Origin: Casuarina equisetifolia
Taxonomy: Eukaryota > Streptophyta > Magnoliopsida > Fagales > Casuarinaceae
Assembly (NCBI GenBank): GCA_028551475.1
Contig: CM052360.1
Location: 8,234,501-8,298,500, forward strand
Length of the DNA: 64,000 nucleotides
Direction: 5' to 3'
The notes under the pieces were generated by a model that saw nothing but the letters and a program-made list of their open reading frames with translations, was not told the DNA's origin and did no database searches. Both the position numbers and the translations under genes were made by a program. Below are positions 42,375 to 52,600 of this stretch, piece by piece (the first letter of the stretch is position 1; each line of letters starts with the position of its first letter).

Positions 42375-45300
42375 TTAAGCACAATCCAAACCGGCCTCAT
42401 GCCGACAAAACTCAAACTTTTCTCGCCATAGAGCCTTTATCATCATATCAGAACCATTATCCTCAGTATGTACCTTTTCAAGTGCAACCTCTTTGGTTTC
42501 CATTATATCTCGTATCCAATGATACCTTACATCAATATGCTTTGACCTTTGATGAAAAGTAGAGTTCTTAGCAAGACGTATAGTACTTTGACTATCACAA
42601 AATAACACATACTTTTCTTGCACGAAACCAAGTTCTTTTATGAATTCCTTCATCCAAAGTAACTCTTTACATGCTTCTGTTGCTGCAATAAATTCTGCTT
42701 CTGTTGTAGATAGAGCAATACATTTTTGTAATCTTGATTGCCATGCCACAGCTCCCCCTGAAAATTTAATCAAGTAGCCTGAAGTAGATCTTCTATTATC
42801 AATATCTCCTGCCATGTCAGAATCTGTATATCCCACAAGAATAGGCTTATCACTCCCAAATGAAAGTTTCAAACTAGAAGTGCCTCGAAGATACCTTAGA
42901 ATCCACTTCACTGCATTCTAATGTTCTCTTCCAGGATTAGAAGTAAATCTGCTAACTACTCCAACTGCATGAGCTATATCTGGCCTTGTACAAATCATTG
43001 CATACATTAAACAACCAACAGCCGAAGCATAAGGAACTCTTTCCATATCTTTTCTGTCTTCCTCATCTGTAGGACATTGTTTCTTACTAAGCTTAAAGTG
43101 TGTAGCAAGAGGCGTGCTCATCACTTTAGCTTTATCCATACAAAACCTCTGAAGCACTTTCTTAATGTACTCCTCTTGAGACAACCACAACTTCTTGGCT
43201 TTTCTGTCACGACTAACTCTCATACCAAGAATTTGCTTCACTGAGCCTAAGTCTTTCATTGAGAATGACTTACTTAACTCCTGCTTCAACTTTTTAATTC
43301 TTGCAGCATTCTTACTAACTATAAGCATGTCATCTACATAAAGTAGTAGAATGATAAAATCATCATCTGAGAACTTCTGCACAAATACACAATGATCAGA
43401 ATTTGTCTTCTTATAGGCTTGCTCCCCCATAAAAGACTCAAATTTTTGATACCATTGTCTCGGTGCCTGTTTTAAGCCATATAAACTTTTCTTTAGCTTG
43501 CAAACATAGTTCTCTTTACCTTTTTCTTTAAAACCCTCTGGTTGCTCCATATAAATTTCTTCATTTAGGTCACCATGAAGAAAAGCAGTTTTTACATCCA
43601 TTTGCTCAATTTCAAGATCAAGACTGACAGCCAATCCCAAAACCACTCGAATTGAGGACATTTTTACAACAGGTGAGAAAATCTCATCATAATCAATTCC
43701 CTTTTTCTGACTGAAACCTTTAACAACTAGTCTGGCTTTGTATCGGGGTTGTGAAGAATTTTCATCATGCTTCAATCTATAAATCCAACGATTCTTCAAA
43801 GCTTTCTTGCCTTTAGGCAATGTCACCAACTCAAATGTTTGATTATCATGCAAATATTTCAACTCATCTTGCATTGCATCAACCCATTTTTTCTTATCCA
43901 CATCCTCTGCTGCTTCTTCAAAGCTCTCAGGCTCACCTGCCTCAGTCAACAATACATACTCCTCAGTAGAGTATCTAGAGGATGGATGGCGACCTCTAGT
44001 AGACCTCTTCAATGGTGGAACTGAAGATGGATTCTGCTGAACATCAACAACATTATCTGTCTGAGTATCACTATTATCTGCACCCTGTTGATCATTCTGA
44101 ACCTGATCCTGAACATCATGCTGAATATCACTTTCAACTTGTTCTGGCAACTGTCGCTGTAAATCATTTGAAGGAATTAGATCAATATCAATACTAATCT
44201 TAGAGCCTTGTGACATATTCTTCTCACTCTGGCCAATATCTGTCATATTTTGATTCTTAAAAAATACAACATCACGACTCCTCACAATTTTCTTCACAGC
44301 TGGATCATAACACCTGTAGCCAAATTCATCAGAACCATAACCAAGAAATATACATTCTCGTGTCTTGACATCTAACTTAGACCTCTCATCTTTTGGAATA
44401 TGAACAAATGCTTTGCAACCAAATACTCTTAGATAGTTATAGGAAACATCCTTGCCAAACCAAACTCTATCTGGCACATCACCATCTAAAGTAACAGTTG
44501 GAGATAGATTGATAACATAAGCTGCTGTAAGTAATGCCTCACCCCAAAATGTCTTTGGCAGGTTAGCATTTGAAATCATGCATCTAACTCTCTCAACCAA
44601 TGTCCTGTTCATTCTTTCCGCTATACCATTCAATTGAGGTGTTTTTGGAGGTGTCTTTTGATGTCGAATACCATGTTGCCTACAATACTCATCAAATGGT
44701 CCAATGTACTCACCACCATTGTCTAATTGAATGCATTTCAACTTCTTTCCAGTTTGCCGCTCTACTGAAACTTGAAACTGCTTAAATACATCTAGCACTT
44801 GATCTTTTGACATCAAAACATAAACCCAAACCTTTCTTAAGTAGTCATCAATAAAGGTCACAAAGTAGGATGCTCCACCAAGCGTCCTCGGGTTGACTGG
44901 GCCACAAACATCTGAGTGTACTAACTCCAAGAAATCTGATTTTCTTGAAGGAGGGTGACTATAGAATGAAACTCTTTTCTGTTTTCCAGCTAAACAATGT
45001 GCACACTTCTCAAGTTTTGCATTCTTAATCCCAGATAACAAGTTCTTCTTTGCCAACACATTCATGCCCTTCTCACTCATGTGACTTAATCTTTTATACC
45101 ATAAAGCACTTGCATTTCCATCTTCCACTACATTACAAGTGTTCTTGGAAATCTTGGCTTGAAACAAATACAAAGAATACTCTTTCTTGCCTCTAGCCAT
45201 AACTAATGAACCCTTAGTAAGTTTCCATTGTCCATTATTGAAGATATTGTAAAAACCTTCATCATCAAGTTGTCCGGTAGAAATCAAATTCAAGCGAATT

Positions 45301-46397
45301 TCTGGTACATGTCTAACATTCTTGAGAACCAACTTAGATCCATTACGAGTCTCCAAGCATACATCTCCCATACCTGCAACTTTAGCCAAGCAATCATTAC
45401 CCATCTTCAATGTGCCAAAGTTTCCAGGAGTATAAGAAGTAAAGAACTCCCTCTTGGAAGTAATATGAAAAGAAGCACCACTATCAATTACCCAACTTGT
45501 CTCATTGCTTGCAAAATTCACATTATCATCATAGCACACAATAACAAGTTCATTAGTAGCTGCTGCAACTCGATCATTATCATTGTTGTCCTTCTTCTCC
45601 TCACTTTCATTAACTTTCTTCTTCTCATTTCTACCTTTACCATTTTTCTTTTCATTTTTCAGCTGGAAGCAATTTTTCTTGATATGACCCATCTTGCCAC
45701 AATGATGGCACTCTACATTTTTATGTCATGATCTAGACTTACTTCGACTTTTGTTATAACCTCTCGGACCTCTACTATGACTTCTCCCCCTATTTTCAAC
45801 AACCAAAGCTTCAGAATGAGACAAAGAACCCTGACTCTTTCTTCTCATCTCTTCATTCAAAATACTAGTCTTGGCAAAATCCATAGTGACAATTCCATCG
45901 GGAGCAGAGTTACTCACTGACATACGAAATGTTTTCCAAGATTCTGGTAAAGTACCAAGTAACCAAAGTCCTTGTACTTCATATTCAAACTTCATATTCA
46001 TGCCTGAAAGTTGATCTAACATTCCTTGAAACTCATTCAAATGATCAGATATGGATTGCCCATCTTTGTATTTCAAGCTAATAAGTTGCTTCATCAAATA
46101 CATCTTATTATTTCCAGTCTTTCGAGCATACAAAGATTCAAGTTTGTTCCATAGAGTCCGAGCATGTGTTTCTTTACTAATGTGATTCAAAACATTCTCA
46201 TCTACAAATTGTCGAATGAACCCGCATACAATTTTATGCTCAAAAGTCCAATCGGCCTCACTCATGTTATCTGGTCTAGTTTCACTAAACACCGGTAAGT
46301 GCCAACGCTTCACATAAAGCAAATCTTCCATCTTACTCTTCCAAACATGATAATTTCGTCCATTCAAACTAATCATCCTGTTAGTGCTTAGTTCCAT
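42375..46397 (-). pseudogene. Copia gag-pol polyprotein with two in-frame stops
   Basis: One continuous frame of 1,341 codons from ATG 46397 to stop 42375, interrupted only by TGA at 45726-45728 and TAG at 42918-42920. Order: gag (UBN2-type, 46397-45729); zinc knuckle CHHCGKMGHIKKNC just past the first stop; protease WVIDSGASFH; GAG-pre-integrase with HHCC-type residues (LSHMSEKG, CAHCLAGK); integrase core; reverse transcriptase with LLYVDDM; RNase H after the second stop (STTEAEF, CDSQSTIRLAKN, HIDVRYHWIRD). Both stops fit single transitions (CGA to TGA before the zinc knuckle, TGG to TAG at conserved Trp in REHWNAVKW). The element is therefore not autonomous, although its LTRs and priming sites are intact. 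Domain order integrase before reverse transcriptase defines Ty1/copia. Confidence 0.95.
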
Positions 46398-46436
46398 CGT
46401 TCAATCAAATCCAAAGATAAAACAACCACAACCTAA

Positions 46437-46449
46437 GCTCTTGATACCA
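46437..46449 (-). other. Copia primer-binding site
   Basis: On the element strand TGGTATCAAGAGC, three bases inside the 5' LTR; typical copia site complementary to the 3' end of initiator tRNA-Met (with one extra A). Confidence 0.85.
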
Positions 46450-46452
46450 CTC

Positions 46453-47127
46453 TGATAGGAAAAACGACGTATAAAGTTTCCCACTTTGATTGAACCTATG
46501 AGGAAATACTAAAACACCAACGATGTATTCGAATCACAAGTAAAATAATCAAATCACAATCAACACAAAAGAATTTCTACGTGGAAAAACTCCTCCAATG
46601 TGAAGGATAAAAAACCACGGAGTCCACCCAAATCTCCACTATATCAATTATTAGGATACAACCCAATCAAGTCCTTAACAATAGCAACAGGACAAAGATT
46701 TACTGATTCAACAACAATAGAATCACCAATAAATAGTGAAGAACAAGTTGTAAACAACAACTTAACCAAGAAAAGTTGGAGAAATATCACCCAGATTTTC
46801 GACCACAATCTGCTGACTTCAAGAGCTCCAAACGACGATCCAACCGCTCACAATGAAGAACACCCAATCCCGAACCTGTTGACAAAAAATCAGCTCAATC
46901 GGACCACGGATCGTCCTTGATCAAACGTTTGATCAACTGCTGCGCAGGGCCTCTAATTCCTGCGAAATTCTGCTCTTTTCTTTTCTCTCTCTCTTTTTTC
47001 TTTTGACGGCCACTCACCTTTTCTCTTAAAGAAAAAACCCTATATTTTTTCTTTTAAACCTTAGGGCCACATTACCCTAATTGGACCCAATAATAAGTCC
47101 CCGAATATGGGCTGGACCAACCCAACA
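46453..47127 (-). repeat. Copia 5' LTR
   Basis: 675-bp terminal repeat; + strand ends TGATAGG...CAACCCAACA. Near-identical to the other LTR. Confidence 0.95.
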
Positions 47128-47513
47128 GTTTGCCCTACTAGTAATAATCTGGCAGGAAGCTCTTCGCCCGATGATGTTCATTCTGCTGACACTAATGAAG
47201 AAATACGGCGTATGCAAGACAAACACTTGAAAAGGGGTGGCTGGGATGGTGCCTTTCCTTCCCCGTGGGATTGATGTAGATTGGTTACTGGATAGTAAGC
47301 ACAAGTTGGAATGTGAGGAGCAACTCGTATTGTTTTTCAGCGTTGGTGCATGTATTGGAACTCTATATATATCGTGTAAGTTTGTTGTTGTCAGGCAAGT
47401 GACTAGGAGTTGAGTAACTTTTCTGAGTGTTCCAAAGCTTTTTTTGTATTTGCTCCATAAGTAGAGGTCATCCTTTCCAAGCCTTTCCGTGTTACTTTCA
47501 TTGTAAATTTCTT
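47128..47513 (+). other. Foreign gene-like insert in TNL-1, right part
   Basis: Continues the insert after the copia element. Removing the element and one GTTTG copy restores one open frame across the site. It goes on as PTSNNLAGSSSPDDVHSADT, then MQDKHLKRGGWDGAFPSPWD, then TGA at 47272-47274. The remaining 240 bp look like a 3' UTR. This suggests the last coding exon and 3' UTR of an unidentified gene were copied into TNL-1 before copia arrived. No family recognised. Confidence 0.55.
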
Positions 47514-47577
47514 CTTTAGTCAAAAGAGTTTTGACTGAACTGGCAAATACTCCAGTTGCATATCCAGTTTCATGATT

Positions 47578-49660
47578 GTAACAGCTGCTGATTCAGAAGG
47601 AATGAGTTGGAGCTAGTGTTGTTCGGCTTCTTAAAAATTTGGTGAAAGAGACCTGTATTGGAATAACAAATTTTAAGTGGGTCTCAACCTCTTAATTAAC
47701 GAAGTAGACTCTAGAAAAGGATTTTTTTCTGAGACATGTGGTCAGGAAATATTAACAAATACTCAAAGATTATATATTTCTAATGTAATTTTTTTTTTGA
47801 CTATTTCTCACATTTCTGGTATGCCTTATTATTAAAATTAAATGAAATAAAATAAATACTACTTACATTCCAAATATATTTTAGGAGTTTAAGGTTGAAG
47901 AAAGTCATAATAAATTAATCTAATTTTGATATTATGTTAAAAAATTTAATTCAAAATTTAATTTATTAATTAATAATATTTTTATATTTAAATATTGTTT
48001 AAAAATTATATATTTTCAACATATACTTCCCTCCTCAAACAGTAACCTCACATCGAACGCTTGTCAGCAAGCTAAAGGATGATTATTGTTTTAGCAAAGG
48101 CAGTGCGTGGGGGAAATAATATTAAAATTGATGCATTTACTGTACAGCCCGTGCTATTGTCCATCGGTCAATTTTTGTTCCTATTGTTTTAGCTTGTTAT
48201 CTCGCTCATATTTAATTGTTTTTATGCAAAATTAGTTAAATTTAGGTAATTATAGAGCATCATATAGCATATGTGCTACCCATTACATATATTTTTAATT
48301 TCTTTTAATGTTTTATGTGACAATTTAACTTGTAAGCATTTTGTCTTTATTAAAAATTAAATTTATATTACGTATAGTTTTTACTTATCTAAAACATTGT
48401 TATTACATTTAATCTTATTGCTATTAATAACATTTGTCAAGTTATTTTTTTTAAATGACCATTGGATATTGATTTCCCTTTATATTTTTTTTATTCATTA
48501 TTGCTGTTTATCCTTATATAATTGAGAACCGATCTGGTTTCTCTTTCTTGTAACTGTACAAGAATATTGATTATTATTTATAGATTCGCAAATTAATATG
48601 TAAATCACATCCATCACCTAACATTAGGTGGTGGATCCCGATTCATTGTCTATTGGTTATGTCACAAAACTAAATCCGTTAGACAAGGGTTCTCATCCTA
48701 TTGAATTTTTAACCATTACCAAGATATTGATAGACCTAACTATTGCCACTGTTCCTTGTTAACAATCAAATTATCAGCCACATCGTTCAAAGCAATTTCA
48801 TCAACCTCTTATTTGAACCGTTAATTATGTCTATTCAACTCAGGTTATTTATACCTTTCATCCTGTTTCGCATGGACTATTCCACCATCAATTGTAAAAA
48901 GACAGTACGAGGAATGATTCGCACTTCTCGTGTTTCAAGAAAGGTACAACTCATAATGGCTTTGGGTGTAACCCAACCTCACTTTCTTTTTTAGCAAGCC
49001 GAAAGCACTTAACTTAAAGGTAGTAAAAATAATGCATTTCTTGTAAAGCCTACTGCCCAGCAGTCAATATGTGTTCCTATTGACCCTTGCGTATTAACTT
49101 CACTTTGTAACCTGCAAGAACATTGATTATTATTTTTAAATTTGCCACATAATATCATGGATTCTAACAAAGACCTCACAAGTCTTAAAGATCCAGCAGG
49201 CCACGTTTTTTTCTTTTCATTGGTTGCGTTATAACAGCGCGGACGGTGCTTGGGACGTTGGCGTTGAGAGCCCATCGAAGCCATGGTGGCTCTCATTCGC
49301 CGGTCGCATGCGCCTTCTAAGAGAAGGCATGCGTGGTCTATGGTTCGGCCGTGTCGCGGTATGAATAGACCGGAGTGGAAAGGACTAAATTATCAAATTG
49401 ATATTGGCGCTCAAACCTCCGTACAACGCGGTTTTATAAAGATCGGTGGAAATCATACTTCTGGACATGATTGACTCTCTGCGCCTCTAGTGAGGGAACC
49501 CATGACTCGTGGAGAAGCCAACGAAACGCGCTGTGGGTACGCTTCCTCGTTATTCCATTCTCGCCAATAAAGCATCTAATTTGTGTCAAAGGCTGCGCAA
49601 CACTGTAACTGAAACGGACAAGTCTTGGTCTCTGCAATCATCTACGGAAGTGTCATAAAG
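47578..49660. other. Duplicated 5' flank of TNL-2
   Basis: Homologous to 37786-39222 upstream of TNL-1, as shown by shared blocks such as GTGTTGTTCGGCTTCTTAAAA, ATCACATCCATCACCTA and TTGAGAGCCCATC, but diverged and with indels. It contains a decayed copy of the copia RNase H relic at about 48770-48985 and a very AT-rich stretch at 47750-48000. No gene recognised. Confidence 0.75.
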
Positions 49661-52600
49661 ATGGACAACCCCGTCGTTCCCCATTCCTCTGCTCCCGGAG
49701 CCACCAGGCACCGCTGGGACGTGTTTCTGAGCTTCAGAGGCGAAGACACGCGCCACCCCTTCACTTTCAACCTTTACAAGGCGCTCGAGAAAGAAGGCGT
49801 CCGGGTGTTCCGCGACGACGAGGGGCTGCGCCGGGGGAAGGAGATCGCTCCCGGCCTGATAGAGGCTATCGAGGACTCGGCTGCTTCCATCGTCATCCTC
49901 TCACCGAACTACGCGTCGTCTCGGTGGTGCCTTCAGGAACTTTCCAAGATATACGATTGCCAGAGGCTCATACTCCCCGTGTTCTACCAAGTAGATCCGT
50001 CGGACGTACGGAAACAGGCGGGGCAATTCGCAGAACATTTCAAGAAGCATGAAACTAGGTTTGGGAAGGAAGAGGTTTCGAGGTGGAGAGAAGCTATGAA
50101 AAAGGCGGGTGACATTTCTGGTTGGGTTTTCCATCACAGGTGGTGTATTTATTAATATATCTCATACCCAAAAGGTTTTTGTTCTTGTTCCTCGTATAGG
50201 AGTAGAAAAGATCTCTTCAAGGAACCTTTCACAAAAACTTACGCTTGTGTTCATCAAGATTCTGTTTACATACAACAAAACTTATATGCATCCAAACATC
50301 TTGTTCGGATTTGTAGTTTCTTGTTGTTCTCTTGAATTTACATAAACATCTTGTTGCTTTTTACCTTTGAGATTGCCGACTAAATCAGAGAGTTGCCTTC
50401 GGACTTAATTGCTTTTTCTTGTTGAAATCGGGCAATGTGGATTGGTTTACTGGTTCAGAGGCATCCCCTGACACCTGGTCCAAAAAATATTACTAGCTGC
50501 TCGTTTCCTCTTTTATTCAATCCTACTTGCACAAAAAGAAAGAATTGCTTTTCTCTAGAAATCCTTGAAAATTGTGAAGTCTTCGGGACATCTTTAGCTG
50601 GAAGAAGAATGCAATTCTTTAATGACTCAGGCTTTTTCACATTGAAACTTTGACACCTCTTACCGTGAAGATGGTTCGTTGTCCGATGACTCGCTCACAG
50701 GGGCAATTTTTTAGTTGTGGTGGAGATTTCCTTTTTTACTCGTGGTATCGGAGCAAGGTTTAGGCCCGGACTGATGTGGTTTCTCTCTCTCTCTCATGGG
50801 CCTTTTTCCTACCGGCCAAAGATAAGAGTTGGACTTTGGGGAGGGGGCATGTTGTGTAGTCTGTAGTTATCCCACATCAGTTCAGGGTGGCCGAGTTAAC
50901 GGCCATATAAGTGGAGTACTCTCACTTTCGATTGGATCTTTTTGGGGGTGTTGAGGCCTTCTTAACATGGTATCGAAGCCAGGTTTAGGCCCGGACTGAT
51001 GTAGTCTCTCTCTCTCTCTCTCTAATGGGCCTTCCTCCTACCGGCAGTTGGACTTTGGGGAGGGGGCATGTTGTGTAGTCTGTAGCTGTCCCACATCGGT
51101 TCAGGGTGGCCGAGTTAACGGCCATATAAGTGGGGTACTCTCACTTTCGATTGGATCCTTTTGGGGGTGTTGAGTCCTTCTTAACATGGTATCAAAGCCA
51201 AGTTTAGGCCCGGACTGATGTGGGCTCTCTCTCTCTCTCTGATGGGCCTTCCTCCTACTGGCCAAAGATAAGAGTTGGACTTTGGGGAGGGGGTATGTTG
51301 TGTAGTCTGTAGCTGTCCCACATCGGTTCAGGGTGGCCAAGTTAACGGCCATATAAGTGGGATGTGCTCACTTCCGATTGGATCCTTTTGGGGGTGCTGA
51401 GGCCTTCTTAACATGGTATCGGAGCCGATGGTTTAGAACTAATGTGGTTTCTCTCTCTCTCTGATGGGCCTTCCTCCTACCGGCCAAAGATAAGAGTTGA
51501 ACTTTGGGGAGGGGGCATGTTGTGTAGTCTGTAGCTGTCCCACATCGGTTCAAGGTGGCCGAGTTAACGGCCATATAAGTGGGGTACTCTCACTTTTGAT
51601 TGGATCCTTTTTGGGGGTGCTGAGGCCTTCTTAACATGGTATCGGAGCCGATGGTTTAGGCCCGGACTAATGTGGTTTCTCTCTCTCTCTGATGGGCCTT
51701 CCTCCTACCGGCCAAAGATAAGAGTTGAACTTTGGGGAGGGGGCATGTTGTGTAGTCTGTAGCTGTCCCACATCGGTTCAGGATGGCCGAGTTAACGGCC
51801 ATATAAGTGGGGTACTCTCACTTTCGATTGGATCCTTTTGGGGGTGCTGAGGCCTTTCTTAACATGGTATCGGAGCCCAGGTTTAGGCCCGGACTGATGT
51901 GGGCTCTCTCTCTCTCTCTGATGGGCCTTCCTCCTATCGGCCAAAGATAAGAGCTGGACTTTGGGGAGGGGGCATGTTGTGTAGTCTGTAGCTGTCCCAC
52001 ATCGGTTCAGGGTGGCCAAGTTAACGGCCATATAAGTGGGTGTGCTCACTTTCGATTGGATCCTTTTGGGGGTGCTGAGGCCTTCTTAACAGGCATCTTG
52101 TCCCCTACTTTTCTCTATACATAGTTGTTTATTTTTCATGCATGGGTGTTAAAACAACTGAGTCTTTAGAACTTCTTGAGTGATTGCGATAGACATTCCA
52201 AGGGATAGAGTTGGAAGAGTTTGTATCTTATCTGCATTATTGCTGACATTGTTTTTTACTTATTTAACAGCAACGAGGAACAAGCGGAGCGGCTGATTAG
52301 AGAGCTAGTTAAAAGAGTTTTGGCTGAACTGGCAAATACTCCAGTTGGTGTGGTTGCATATCCAGTTGGACTTGATTCTCGTATTCGGGAAGTGATGAGT
52401 TTGTTAGATGTAGGATCCAATAGCGTTTGCGTTCTTGGATTATCTGGGATGGGCGGTATAGGGAAGACAACCCTCGCCAAGGCACTTTTTAATAAGCTAG
52501 TTGGCCGGTTTGAGCGCCTTAGCTTCATCCCAAACGTGAGAGAAACTGTGGCCAACGGTGGTTTGATATCCCTGCAGAACAAGCTTGTCAATGATCTTTC

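Larger units (their letters stand above)
41654..47127 (-). mobile_element. Complete Ty1/copia LTR retrotransposon, Tnt1-like, recently inserted
   Basis: 5,474-bp element on the minus strand. LTRs at 41654-42327 (3' LTR) and 46453-47127 (5' LTR) begin TG and end CA. They differ by about 11 substitutions and one short length change, roughly 98% identity, so insertion is recent. The perfect 5-bp target duplication GTTTG flanks the element (41649-41653 and 47128-47132). The primer-binding site is at 46437-46449, the polypurine tract at 42328-42341, and one gag-pol frame lies between. It sits inside the foreign insert of TNL-1, opposite to the TNL genes. Confidence 0.96.
39223..47568 (+). pseudogene. 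TNL-1: truncated, frameshifted TIR-NB-LRR pseudogene
   Basis: First member of the TNL cluster. TIR exon 39223-39698 aligns end to end with the TNL-2 TIR exon (476 versus 479 bp). Relative to TNL-2 it has a 1-bp deletion near 39271-39282, just before CFLSFRGEETRH; a 3-bp deletion in the DDEGL region; and a 1-bp insertion in a C-run at 39533-39537, after which the frame is lost. The putative catalytic Glu block SSRWCLQEL is still readable. Intron 1 holds a TRIM array. Exon 2 begins at 41323 (CAACGAGG) but hits TAG at 41354-41356, and homology stops near 41362. It resumes at 47514-47568 (AAAAGAGTTTTGACTGAACTGGC), then ends. Between these lie a foreign insert and a nested copia element. No LRR part exists. 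It cannot make a full receptor; a TIR-only product would need frame correction. Confidence 0.9.

Noticed and set aside
43767..45731. + strand ORFs opposite the copia polyprotein
   Set aside because: Shadows of the minus-strand gag-pol frame.
41363..47513. Pack-MULE or hAT origin for the captured fragment
   Set aside because: A diverged ~8-bp site duplication is suggestive, but the ends show no terminal inverted repeats by eye, so no class is assigned.
50743..52091. CRISPR-like or satellite array
   Set aside because: Units of about 225 bp contain LTR ends, primer-binding site and polypurine tract in the right order; plant nuclear context; these are TRIM tandem arrays.
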